DNA of 64,000 nt from Haberlea rhodopensis (taxonomy: Eukaryota > Streptophyta > Magnoliopsida > Lamiales > Gesneriaceae), in assembly GCA_907163345.1 (NCBI GenBank), contig CAJQUN010001273.1, positions 1 to 64,000 of the forward strand, in the 5' to 3' direction. The position numbers were made by a program, and so were the translations under genes. This document shows positions 21,271-32,396 of this stretch, piece after piece (the stretch's first letter is position 1; every line of letters begins with the position of its first letter). A model generated the notes under the pieces. The model saw nothing but the letters and a program-made list of their open reading frames with translations. It did not search any database and was not told the origin of the DNA.

Positions 21271-24200
21271 TTACTTGATGGCGTAAGAACGGGTACAAGC
21301 CATCTCGAGGGCTTCGGTGATCAACGCAGAAAAACTGGTCATGGCTTGGAAAACTCCAGGCAACCCTGTTTGAATGTTATTCAGTGCCATTGCTCGGGTC
21401 ACCTCGACTGCCTTCGAGTGTTTAAGAATCTCGTCCTCAACTCGCCTCTGGCAAGTTGCAAGTTCTGCTTTTTTATCTGCCAGGGGGTCCCGCGCGTCCA
21501 AAATGTGCCCGTTATCCAGCCCTGTGTCGGAAAGTCCTATGCCAACCATCGAGTAAGAATGGTAATATTTTCTTTCTATGTTTCTGAGCGAGGAAGCCTT
21601 TTTCTCGAGCTCCTTTGACACATTTTCTGTTCGTTTCTTGATCTTAAGCTCCTCTATTTGTTTCAGGGATATTGAATGAACGACATTGACGAAGCTTTTG
21701 ATGGCTTCAGATGCAACTGTATCTGGGATTCGGTCGAGTGCCAGTTTCCATTCATCGAAGAAAGCAAAAACTTCTGGTAGCTCCCTATTATTTGGTTCGG
21801 TGTTAATGGGGATGAGGGTTAGCTTAAACCAGCCATGAAGAGAGCAAATGAAATCACGCTGAAACTTTATCAGGCGACAGAAACTGGAATGCCAAGCTGA
21901 TACAGCCGATTCAAGATCACGAGTAGCCTGCTTGTGCAAGTCAGACGTTGATTCACCTTTGTTTATTCGGTTAACTAGGCCATGAACTTGTTGCACTATG
22001 TCGTTCTGGATTGCATGACACTGATTCATAGATCTCCACATGTACATGAACCTGCATTATTAATTTCACCAGTATAATACGAAGGTTGGTAATGTAGGAT
22101 AATGAAATTACAAAAAAAGAAACAAATGAAAGCGCTAGTGAGTGTCAATGTAAGTCACTGTATGGAATTTCCGATACACTTCTCATCTTTTTATAATGCA
22201 GGGGAATTTCAGGAATTTATTCACATTCCATGTCATGTAATCAGTGATCAACTTATCAGAAATACATTTAAAATTTTCTTTGGCTCAATTTCGATCATAA
22301 ATGCTGATCACTAGCGGACTACGACGCAACTGAAAGACTTGGTTTCTAATGCACGACAAGGTGAAAATACATACCCGTGACAAAGTTCAACAAGTTGCGG
22401 GATGAGGTCAGAGTCTCGTAAAGTGATAATAGCAGAGGAGGTCGTTAAAACGGCCTGAGATGTCACCACGATTAGTGATTGCAGCCTCTTTATCGATGCT
22501 TTTGTCTTGTCCAACTTGGCTTCCTCTTCCCCTCGGCACTCCTGACTTTGAAGCACTGACAGCTTTTTCTCGTGATCGATTTTTACGCCTTCTCTAGCCT
22601 AGATTATCCACAGTTGGCACGAACCAATATATCAATAACTATTCACAGTACAAGTCTTGCCAAACATTTGGAAATTTAACTGACTCGAAAATTGCAGAAA
22701 TGCAGAAGAAACACTATAGAACAATATTGGGCTAATAGCATGTGGCCCCCTGTGAAATGTCAAACTAGCTAATACACCCCTTTAAAAAATCAATTGGCTA
22801 AAATGTCCTTCCCCTTTTAAAAAATTAGCTAACGTGCCCCCTATGTCGGAAATTGTGAGTATACGCTTATTTTTGTGTTTTTTAATTAAGGAATACCAAA
22901 AATACCCTCACTTATATTTCTTCTTCCCTCGATCTTCATGTTCAACTCCCTCAACCCTCAATCTTCATCATCAATTCTCTTCCCCTCCCTCCACCACCAC
23001 TTCATCTACAACCACCACCATCCCACCGCAGACCTCTAGAAACTCCAAGCCATCGGCCACGGAAACGGCGGCACAGTCTGCGGTCTACCCCGCAAGTGTA
23101 AGAAAAACCCAAAGAAGAAGAAAACTCAAGTCTTCAGGAAACATACCAACAAAAGGTCAGCTTATTCGGTTCCACGTTATATACTTTCATTTCATCATAC
23201 AATCTTAACAACTCTTTTGATCTTCCTGTTTCACAGACCCCACGTAACACAACATTCCAAGCAGCCAAATTTCTCTCTGGTGGTAAGTTGCCAAACAATC
23301 TTAAACCCATATAAAAAAAACCCATTTTCAGATAAAGATCGACAAGGGCGGAGCATATGTACAAGTTCATACTAAACCCAAGAACAATCAGTCTACAATG
23401 AAAGACAAGTCCTTCTCCATGGAACCCACCATAGCTACACAAATTCAAAACAGTTGAAAATGTTGATGAATTCTCTAACATTCCAAAGCTAACCATTTGT
23501 TTTTAAAGAATCAAAGATTCTTTCAAAAACCCAAAACGGTAGTACCCTGAAATCATAATGTTCCACGTGATGATTCTATTATTGGAGCAAATATGCGAAT
23601 TTCCAGTAGTATTTTAAGAAAGAGTGGGAAGAGAAAAGCGGACTAATTCCACAGGTTTGCGTTTGTAAGTGCATTTAGTTATTACTCTGCCAAAGGATAA
23701 CAGGTTTTTTTTTCAATATATTTTAGTATGTATCTATTTGAAGAAAATTTATGAATGAATCTTGGAAACTATTTTGCTTTAGAATGGATATCTCTTAACA
23801 TTTATTTATTTCTGGTCTTTCTGGGTTAGGTGTCATCAGTTATTAGCTAGTTTGACATTTCACAAGGGGCCACGTGCTATCAACCCGAACAATATTAGAA
23901 CTTTCGGTGCTACAACGGGACCTACAATGACCTAAAAAAGGACCCATGTTCAACCTACAACATTTAATGCTAAACACTATCACCTTATGATCTAATTTTT
24001 TTTGGGTGATGACAGGCACATACCAGCTGGAAACTAAAAGACAAGACTTTTGGAAGTAGACCCACCATCGTCTTCCCCAAGTTGAAATCCTAAGATGATT
24101 CCAGGCTGTCCTTATCACTCAAAACAAATAGAATTCAGGGAATAAGCTTAAGCCAACCAATATAGCACCACCACCCATTAAAAAAACACATGCTCCACTA

Positions 24201-26190
24201 GCTTTTTCAGGGCACAGTTCGTCATTTCATTACTAGAAATGCAATCGAGAAAAGGGATCACTTTATGAAATTGTCAGCTACGGCGTCTATGAAACAATAA
24301 AACAAGATCCAAACTTAAATTTACACTTAAAAGGTGAAAGTTCAGTAAGAATTAGACGAAAGTGATTAATATTGAGATTCAGATCCACTACCTTCACTTC
24401 TTGATATAACTTATTTTCCCAAGCCAAGAGCCGTTCCAAGGTGGAGCAAAGACTCTTTGGACCACCAGATTGGTCGATTGAATTGGGTTCGAACCGGTAT
24501 TTAACTGCTAATGGGGGCTTCGAAGTCCAGCTCGAACTCAAATTACTCAACATTCCACTTGAATGATAGACTGTCTCTGTAAGAGGAAAAAAACAATTAA
24601 ATTGAACCAAGACCCAACTTCCTGGTACATCCCACAATAGTGATTCAAATATATGTGAATCATTTAGCAATCTTCATTCAAGACTGATAAGATCAAGAGT
24701 CCAAATGACAACTCATCCCATAAACTATTAGTGGGAAAAAGACAGCAGTTTTGGGGGAAATTAGAATCTCACGAGAATAGATGAATAAATCTTCAGCATA
24801 TGATCAGCTAGATTCCAATTCAAGAAACAGAACAATCATTGGAAAATTAGAAAAAGAAAATCTTGATTCAAGAAAACAATAGGCAATAGCTATACTTACT
24901 TTTCAGTTCTCTGAAGCTACGATCAAGCTGAGATCTCCGGGTCTCGAGTATCTCAGAGACCTGCTCTCCAGAAGCAGCAGCCTTATCAAAATACTCCCTG
25001 ATAGCCGCCGCAATCTCTGCTAAATCTTTGTGCCTCACCACAATTCTACGATCAGAATTCGTTCCTTCTTTGTTTCCATTTCGCCAACAAACTGAAGACT
25101 TGACATCATCGTCCGATGAAAGCTTCTCCAATTTACTAGAGAACTTAGAGTTCACATTCACATGGGAATTCTCCACGCTTTCAGCAGCAGCCTCACTCTT
25201 CACCGAGCCAAAATTAGACCGAGTCCCGAAATCAGATCTTGACTTCAAATCTTCCTCAACATCCTCGTCAGATGAGCTACTTGTGCTACTATAATGATCG
25301 TGGTCTTCCCATTCACTGCATTGCACCTCCTCTCTCTCAGTTTCTTCCTCCTCTTCTTTCACCCATTGCCCTTTACTGTGCAAGGGACCTTGTCTCATGT
25401 GATTTCTTGCAGAACTATTGTACGCATATCGCGAATTGGACGAGTAATCTGATCCCCTGTCATCAAAGTGCTTGTTTTCATCGATGCCAAAAGGTCTCTG
25501 ATAGTGATCACGAGTAAAGCTTGAATCTTTATCATCATTATCATCAGCATAATTATGATCATCATCAGAATGGTCCTCTTCGATCCGCCCTGCAGTTCTC
25601 TTGCTGTTGTGGAGTTGGTTGAAGTGTTCGGAGCCTGGAGGGGAGGGGGGAGGGTAAATATTATCCCAATTCCATACAGAAGAGGCATGCGAAGGTGTGG
25701 TTGAGTAAGTTGAATTTACGGCGGCATTGTAAGTGAAATTATTGAGGGATTGTGGAGAGGATGAAAAGCTTGAGTCGGAAAGGATGTGGGGTAGTTTAAT
25801 AGGCTTTTTCCGGCACGGTGGCGGCTGTGAGTGGCGGGAAGAAGTGGTGGACAAGGGAGGCGACGGACGAGGGCGGGAAGAGGGTGAAGGAGATGGGGAT
25901 GAGATGTGATCATTAGACGGAGGTATGAAGGCTGGGGGTTTAGCAGTGGAGGCGGTGGAAGATGAAGGGTTGCTGAGGAGGACGGCGGGAATATGGTGGG
26001 AGACGGGGAGTGGTTCACCGGAGGCGAAAACGACGAGGGCTGAGCCAGTTACGAGAAGGGACCGGCAGTAATCCGAGTGAGCTGCGGCCAGGTGGTGGCG
26101 GGCGTGAACATACTCCTTTATTAGTCGGCGGCGCTCTTTGCACCGCCGCACGGTGTCCTCGTTGTCGAGCTTCGACGCCGTGCAACCCAT
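21271..26190 (-). CDS. DUF630/DUF632 protein, NRG2-like
   Basis: Four exons: 26190-24900, 24576-24392, 22598-22375 and 22051-21271. All junctions are GT-AG, phases agree, and the protein is 826 aa, close to the family size of about 700-850. The N-terminus MGCTASKLDNEDTVRRCKER is the DUF630 domain, with a Gly-2/Cys-3 myristoylation/palmitoylation-type start suggesting plasma membrane or nuclear shuttling. Residues about 75-400 are Pro/Ser-rich and acidic, probably disordered. From about 390 the DUF632 helical domain includes LERLLAWENKLYQEVK, EKKLSVLQSQ, MYMWRSM and QRRVEDEILKHSKAVEVTRA. The family includes Arabidopsis NRG2, a nitrate-signalling regulator, but many paralogues are uncharacterised, so no symbol is given. 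Intron 2 (1.8 kb) contains a Pack-MULE. Confidence 0.92.
22729..23886. mobile_element. Pack-MULE (Mutator-like, 1158 bp) in intron 2 of the DUF632 gene
   Basis: Terminal inverted repeats of about 50 bp start GGGCTAATAGCATGTGGCC on the left and GGGTTGATAGCACGTGGCC (reverse complement) on the right, both continuing with TGTGAAATGTCAAACTAGC. It is flanked by a perfect 10-bp direct repeat GAACAATATT (22719-22728 and 23887-23896), in the 9-11 bp range of Mutator TSDs. No transposase is present; the interior carries a host PPR-gene fragment. It does not touch splice sites. Confidence 0.9.
23134..23580 (-). pseudogene. PPR gene fragment captured in the Pack-MULE
   Basis: About 145 codons of a PLS-type pentatricopeptide repeat protein on the same strand as the host gene. 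Readable motifs are ITWNIMISGYYRFGFLKESL, then SSTFSTVLNLC, NLYICSALVDLYLKMGF, NLAAWNVVLRGVCETGRS and LRLYDEMKVYNVEPNKLTF. These correspond to about three consecutive repeats. One in-frame stop (23503-23505) interrupts it, and both ends run into non-PPR sequence, so it is a fragment. PPR proteins normally edit or process organellar RNA; this piece alone would not. The donor gene is not in the window; the PPR pseudogene at 32382 is a different part of the family. Confidence 0.85.
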
Positions 26191-26820
26191 GACTTGAAAC
26201 AAATCTTGGTTTATCTGATCGGAAAAATAAAGTAGTCAAACCAATAGGAGTAGCGCGTGGCGGCGGAGCAGGAGTATTTCGCATTTAAAAGGGTGGCGGA
26301 GGAGGAAGAACATCACACTTTAGTCTGCCACTACATACTGCTACTTCAATAAAAATCATATGCAATTATTACTGTTTATGTATGTTGCATTATCAATTTT
26401 ATTTTTATTTTAATTTTAAAGCTTTGTTTGGCAAAAATAAATTTTGGATACGATCTGATTTTATTTTCATTAAATATTAATTTATTTTGTAATTTGTTTA
26501 GTAAACAAGAAAATCTCAATAATTATTTAGTGGCTCCTTCTGTGAATTGTTGATTTTCACTGTTCTAATTATGGTGGATAATAATTACAATTACATGAAA
26601 GGCATTGTCCAATGGCAGTGTAGTTAATTTACATTTGTTTTTTTTAAAATAATTCAAAAAATAATAATTTCAAAAATACATCGAAATTGTGGGTTTTCAA
26701 ATAGACCTCAAACCATCATTTGAGGTGGCGGCTAAAATATTCGTGAGGGCCGGTTGAGTGTGTAGCGGCCCTTATATCATATAGCAGCCACCCTCTAAGA
26801 GGGTGGCCGCTCCTTCATCT
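26191..26820. other. 5' region of the DUF630/632 gene, AT-rich upstream
   Basis: GC-richer sequence to about 26330 is probably 5' UTR and proximal promoter. The rest is AT-rich. From about 26690 GC-rich GGCGGCC-like repeats begin. No gene seen. Confidence 0.5.
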
Positions 26821-26935
26821 AGGAGTCGCCTGTACAACAAGCGGCTCCTAACGTGATACAGGCCGCCCTCTTGAAGGAGTCGCCTGTACAACAAGCGGCT
26901 CCTAACGTGATACAGGCCGCCTCCGAGAGGGCGGC
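26821..26935. repeat. 54-bp tandem duplication rich in short palindromes
   Basis: Two copies (26821-26874, and 26875 onward, diverging near 26924) begin AGGAGTCGCCTGTACAACAA. Each contains an AGGAGTCGC...GCGGCTCCT near-palindrome. Flanking sequence (26720-26960) holds further GGCCGCC/GGCGGCC words, like subterminal arrays of DNA transposons. Confidence 0.8.
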
Positions 26936-27158
26936 CAGTCCTTGACCCCGTGCTTTTCTTTGTCCCGTACTCCTTTGTCAACTTATATGCCCCTTCGCAC
27001 CTCATCTTATCATGCATCCGTCCCTTCGCACTTCGTCTTGTGTGCACACGTAAACTTTCATTTATCATATTATATCCATACCGACGAAACTTAATCATAT
27101 TATATCTGAAATGTGTGTAAATATTACACCCGAACTTTTACAAAAATAAGTATCTGAA

Positions 27159-27452
27159 ATGTGTGTAAATAACATGAAGATAATATGTTTCCGACACCAG
27201 CATCCTTCAAACAAATTTTCCTCTTCAATTTTTTCGGTGCATCAAAATTGTGCGAATCAAAATTTTCTTAGTTTGTTCAAAATGGATTCGATGTTTGTGC
27301 TGCTATATTTTGGTGGTAATATTATTATTAGAAACAGATCGATCGAATATAGCATTCCACCAGTTAGACCGATTAGAATTTCACGTTCTATTATTTTATT
27401 TGATTTGGTTCAACTAGCACATAGAAAGTTAAACATCGACCCAACGATGTTT
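27159..27452 (+). pseudogene. Mutator-like transposase N-terminal fragment (tentative)
   Basis: An open stretch encodes MFVLLYFGGNIIIRN, EYSIPPVRPIRISRSI and DLVQLAHRKLNIDPTMFNI. A VLLYxGG start followed by a DLVQLxxxKLxxDP block resembles the N-terminal region of plant MuDR-type transposases. The coding similarity ends where LTR sequence of the next element starts (about 27453). Tentative. Confidence 0.4.
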
Positions 27453-27737
27453 AATATACCAAGTGGTGTCATCAAGAGACAATTTGGAATCATGAAAATT
27501 TGCATCCCAACATGAATGGACACACCATTTAATTTTGAAGCAACTAATCATGAAAAAATACACCCCAACATGAATGGACACACCATTTATCATCAAGAGA
27601 CACAATTTGGAAGCATCCATCATGAAAAATTTCATCCCAACATGAATGGACACACCATTTAATTTTGAAGCAACTAATCATGAAAAAGGCACCCCAACAT
27701 GAATGGACACACCATTTAATTTGATTCAAATTTCCAA
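27453..27737 (-). repeat. left (3') LTR, truncated
   Basis: Matches 30802-31093 closely. It contains four copies of a unit with CATCCCAACATGAATGGACA-like sequence, arranged as alternating GAAGCAACTAATCATG and GAAGCATCCATCATG variants. Confidence 0.75.
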
Positions 27738-29800
27738 CAATCCCCCACATGAATTAAATTAATGCATATATGTAATTGAGAGCTTTTAACGAACTATTAT
27801 GGCATCGGGAGAGATAGCTTGTGGCTTTGAATCTTCCGTAGTAGTATTCAATCGGATTTACTTGACTTAATAGTGAACTTATAGTCTTGAACTATTTAGT
27901 CGTTGGTGTAAACCAAGACAATTGAACCCACACCATAATAATTCTAACATTCGTATTGGTTTCCTACGGTTGTGTCCGTTTCGGCCATGGACCACGCTTG
28001 GTTTCATAAGTGCTTTTCATCTTTGAAGCGGCCACACTTCGCACTTACGTAGGTGATCTCCTAGAAGAGTATCCCGCTATACTCCAACATATTCTTATAT
28101 GTCTTATGAATCATTAAAGGCCTTTTGCCTATCCTCGTACCCTTTTTGCAGGCTACACCCCTTATCATAGGAATGGGTCGGAGATTAATTATCCAAGGTG
28201 TTTATACAATCTCATAATTTAGTTGTCCCTTTTGAACCAAGATCTTGGGATCTCCAGTCAACAAGGTTGGGTATCCACTATGAGATTTTGATTATAGGGT
28301 TTTAACCCCATTCCCCTCGATAAACTTCCACATGATCTCTCGGTTAACCAATTTATATGCGGATCTGGGGTTTCACATAATCACTCATGATTATGCCACT
28401 AGAGATCATTTTATCATATATCATTATCGCAACACATTTTAGTTGCATGCACAGGATTTTTCTCTAACAACTTATAAAGCAACTCGGCCGAAGAAGCTTT
28501 ATATGTTTTCCATAGAGAATTTTCCACAATAATATATCTTCAGTTTTGATAATCACATTACCTCTTTTGCATCATTTTATCCTTTTAGGATATTTCCATC
28601 ATCGAATTTTAAGCGTTGTTAACACGTTATTTCAAAATTCGAGACCAGATCAAAATACTCAACTTTAATTCACAATTCAAAATTTTTAAGCACATAAAAA
28701 TTACAAGTTCAAGATTACATTTCTTGCAAACTTGAAATTTAAACACAAAGCTTAACATTTGAAACTCGAATTAATCCTTGAGATTTCGTTCTTCAAGTGT
28801 CTTGGAAACTTCATTCCAAACATTAATCTTGATGCACACATGTCAAAATGTTTTGTCAACATTTTTTCTTTTGTTACTTGATGATTTCTAAATTGCTTCT
28901 CCAATGAGCATATCATCAATACACAAGCATATCTATGCTTAGGTGTGTACACATTTGTCACACTCATTAATATATTTGACAACATGATTTGTCAAACTCT
29001 TCATGTCTTTTATTTGGTTTTTATTATGACTTTACTTTGGCCTTCATCTCTAATTTAGCCAAGTACCCCCACATTTCAAATATTGTAGGAAACTCTATTT
29101 TCCTTCAATCACAAGGTTTTCGTCCTTGCCTAAATGTGGTAAGTGATTGAATCCTAGAATTGCAACCCCCACAACTTCGGGCAGTAACGAAGTGCACTGG
29201 CGTTCAAACTTTCGTGTTTCAAGTTCTAAGCGTTATAGTCTTACAAATCCAAATTCAAGTTTTTATTTCTTGAAAATTTCGGATTTAAGCGTACTTGCTT
29301 ACAAAAGTTGAAACTTGGATAATATTCTCAAACTCGGTTCACATTTTGCAATTTAAGCGCACTAACTTAGAAAACTTGAATTCAAGTTTTTTTAAAACTT
29401 GCAAATTCATGTTATAAGCGTACTAGCTTAGAAATTCAAAATGAACCAATTTGAGATATTACAACGCCTAATCAAAATTTGTGGCTTCGATTTATCACTT
29501 GTGTTTTAAGCGTACAAAGCTTAGAAACTCGAATTCAAGATTTTATAGTCTTGCAGATTCAAGCTTAAGCGTCAAATTCTTAGACAACACAAGTATAATC
29601 TACTCACAATTTCCCATAGCAAAACCCATTTGCTAAATTTTATTGCAATCTCATTCTTGAAGTGTTTAAACACCTCACTGGCCTCGTTTTTGCTTCATAG
29701 CAAAAAAGTCACAACAATATCATGTGCAAATATTAATAAAGTACCAAATTACTTTTCTCACATCTCTAGTTTGCACAATCTTTCCATCACAAACATCATT
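27738..29800. other. non-coding interior of the gag-only element
   Basis: I can read no pol domain in any frame. Small ORFs are random. The right half (29227-29585) holds a hairpin-motif array listed separately. Confidence 0.6.
29227..29585. repeat. array of TAAGC-N6-GCTTA-type hairpin motifs
   Basis: Six degenerate copies of TAAGCGTACTAGCTTAGAAA begin at 29227, 29286, 29354, 29415, 29507 and 29566, spaced 59-92 bp. The motif is an inverted repeat (TAAGC and GCTTA). The clearest copies are 29286 and 29415. Intervening sequence is also similar (AAACTTGAATTCAAG and the like). Confidence 0.7.
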
Positions 29801-29871
29801 GTGAGTAACCTTTCGGAAATTTTGTTGTCCTCTTCGATTCTCAAGCGAATCACAAGGTCTTCAAGATTCAT

Positions 29872-30426
29872 CTATTTTCGCTTATGCTTGAGATAATTCT
29901 TGAAGTCCTTCCATGACGGAGGCAACTTTTCAATCATGGCGGCTACTTGGAATGAGTCACTTAGAATCATTCCCTCCGCATGAATTTCGTGCATGATTAC
30001 TTGCAAATCTTGCACTTGTGCTATCATAGGCTTTGTATCAACCATTTTGAAATCCAGGAATCGCCCAACGATGAATTTCTTCGTGCCGGCATCCTCGGAT
30101 CTATACTTTTTCTCCAAGGATTGCCACAATTCCTTGGCCTTCTTCACTAGACAATACACATTGTATAATGTGTTGTCCAGTCCATTTAGAATATAATTCT
30201 TGCACAGGAAATCGCTTTGATTCCACGCATCAACCGCAACTCTCTTTTGGTTGTCGGTTTCACTCTCCATAATAGTAGGAGCATCCTCATTGAGGAATCT
30301 TGCCAACCCCAAGGTTGTCAAATAAAACAACATCTTTTGTTGCCATCGCTTGAAATCGTTCCCATTGAACTTTTCAGGCATTTCACCATGATGAACTGGA
30401 GTCGTTGTTGCACTCGACGAAGCCAT
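29872..30426 (-). CDS. copia gag (UBN2-type) of the non-autonomous element
   Basis: A 184-aa ORF from ATG at 30426: FNGNDFKRWQQKMLFYLTTL, then WNQSDFLCKNYILNGLDNTL, LWQSLEKKYRSEDAG, FIVGRFLDFKMVD, EIHAEGM and AAMIEKLPPSWKDFKNYLKH. This is the retrotransposon gag-polypeptide of copia elements. The ORF stops at 29872-29874 (TAG where Glu is usual), but the frame continues with LEDLVIRLRIEEDNK before similarity is lost. No zinc knuckle follows. A virus-like particle protein could in principle still be made. It may rely on other elements for pol. Confidence 0.85.
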   Translation of the reverse strand: MASSSATTTPVHHGEMPEKFNGNDFKRWQQKMLFYLTTLGLARFLNEDAPTIMESETDNQKRVAVDAWNQSDFLCKNYILNGLDNTLYNVYCLVKKAKELWQSLEKKYRSEDAGTKKFIVGRFLDFKMVDTKPMIAQVQDLQVIMHEIHAEGMILSDSFQVAAMIEKLPPSWKDFKNYLKHKRK

Positions 30427-30801
30427 TTGTTGCTATTATTGTCTTAAGATTGTTGTATAAAATTTATTGGGTGTGTATCTTAGGAAAGTAGCAAGCAAAA
30501 ATAACAAATGGCTTTGTATTAGAAATGTCGAGGCGAGATTTGGAATCTCTGTCCTTAAGACAATATTGCCCCGCTACGATGCTAACGATTTACTTTGGCA
30601 ATTTGTCTCCCAAGATACAACGACTATGATTTGTGATAGGAGCACTCCAAATCACAAATCCTTGAAACCACAAAGGTCTAAAAACGCTCAACCATAACAA
30701 TGATGAAGACTCACAAAATTACTCAAATTTTGATCTTCAAATATGATGTGAATTTCCAAAATTCCATGTCTAATTCATTTAAGGGTTGTTTCTTATATAG
30801 T

Positions 30802-31093
30802 ATACCAAGTGGTGTCATCAAGAGACAATTTGGAAGCATCCATCATGAAAATTTGCATCCCAACATGAATGGACACACCATTTAATTTTGAAGCAACTAA
30901 TCATGAAAAAATACACCCCAACATGAATGGACACACCATTTATCATCAAGAGACACAATTTGGAAGCATCCATCATGAAAAATTGCATCCCAATATGAAT
31001 GGACACACCATTTAATTTTGAAGCAACTAATCATGAAAAAAGACACCCCAACATGAATGACACACCAATTAATTTGATTCAAATTTCCAACAG
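30802..31093 (-). repeat. right (5') LTR of the gag-only element
   Basis: Minus-strand start TGTTGGAAATTTGAATC at 31093. Contains four related repeat units (CCCAACATGAATGGACACACC). A TATA candidate (TATATAAG, minus strand, about 30795) lies just downstream. U5 could not be delimited because the left copy is truncated. Confidence 0.75.
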
Positions 31094-32123
31094 CAACAAC
31101 CTCTCTTCTCCTCCGCCATTTGTGCCATCTTTCACGGCTTTCACCCCATCACAGCACGCCGGAGATGGACTATCGCGGCCGCGTCTTCTGAGGTACGTAA
31201 TACACGGCAACAAAGAAGCGTCAACTTTACCGCAAGTGACGGCTTATCCAGGCCGTACATGGTATGTGTTTTATGGGATTTTCTATGGAATGTTTTGCTA
31301 GGTATTTATAGGGTTTGGGCTGTCTTTAATTTCTAGAAATGTGAAACTTTCGGAAGTCTTTTGGTTTTTCCATGCTTCAAATGGCAAATATGATGCTCGA
31401 ACTCGAACTTGGAACAGTTTTTATCAACCTGACAGTTCTGCTATACCTTTTTGTTTTTGAGCGGGTAAAGCTCATATGAATGCATGGGATTGGTCAAAAT
31501 ATAGGAATGAGTATACAAATGAATGTATAAAAATCTCCACAAGATATAGCCAACACGATAGTGCTCAAAAGTTGCAGCATCAACACGGCTGCATGTCATG
31601 TATCTCTCCACCTACGAGGGTAAGCAAAAACATCCCGGTACTAATAGATAAATAAAACATGCGATAGTAAATAGATAACAGATTTATATAATCAATCGCT
31701 CACCCTCTGCTTTCTGGACCTGAAGTTATTCTTTCGAGTGGAAAATGTTCTGCTTTGGGAGTGCTGCTATTCCCTTTCCCTCATTCGTCAGTTAAGTGGT
31801 TAGGTTAAAGAAAAAGTCTTATTCAACTAAAAGCGAGAGGGCATACTTATTGTTCATATTAGTTACAACATCCCTATAGGTGTTCGCAATTGATTCCCTT
31901 CCGTATTCTCATCTTAATAGAATCTTGAGAGGGAAAGAGAGGCAAAACAGGGAGCTAAAACAGATTGTAATAAATTTTAGAAACATGGATGTAATAAACA
32001 TACAAAAATATTCAATCGGTAAATTCCCACACATTGCTATTCTTTTTAATTATTATGCTTTTAAAAAAAATTTATCAAGGTATTATGTATGTGCAAGCAA
32101 CATAATGAGTTGCAGACTACGAG
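31094..32123. other. intergenic; possible first-exon remnant at 31100-31290
   Basis: 31100-31290 is GC-richer and ORF-like (SPPPFVPSFTAFTPSQ), with a donor-like GAG/GTACGT near 31193, but I cannot name it. The rest is AT-rich with nothing seen. Confidence 0.35.
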
Positions 32124-32396
32124 TGCATTTTGATTGATGAATTTGAAGTTATATATTTCAAATCATTGATTTCAAATCAATTTAATTGTTTGTATCAAAT
32201 CCACCATTTTACTAATTTATATAAATGTAAAATGCTCCTAAGATATGTATTATTTAAAATCCAAATTTCAAATATATTCTCAGATCTAATCCCCTCGTTC
32301 AAATACTTATATCCAAGTAAACACAACCTAAATGATTTCACCCTGATTTAGTTTTATCTATACTATTCTGTATGTTGCCACTGCATTTTGATTGAT
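32124..32396. repeat. 15-bp direct repeats flanking a 243-bp AT-rich insert
   Basis: TGCATTTTGATTGAT occurs at 32124-32138 and 32382-32396. The second copy begins the PPR pseudogene. A 15-bp TSD would suit a SINE or LINE tail, but no A/B box pair or poly-A is clear. Confidence 0.4.

Larger units (their letters stand above)
27453..31093 (-). mobile_element. gag-only non-autonomous copia retrotransposon
   Basis: LTR-like blocks lie at 27453-27737 and 30802-31093. On the minus strand each starts TGTTGGAAATTTG, and the left one is preceded by the purine tract GTGGGGGAT, so the element reads right to left. The interior has a gag gene (29872-30426) but no protease, integrase or RT; about 2.1 kb after gag is non-coding. 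The left LTR is shorter than the right (homology ends at TATACCAAGTGG), no TSD is visible, and no tRNA-Met primer site was found, so the copy is degraded or truncated. Confidence 0.75.

Noticed and set aside
29227..29585. CRISPR-like array
   Set aside because: Spacing is irregular, the repeats are degenerate, and this is a plant nuclear retroelement interior.
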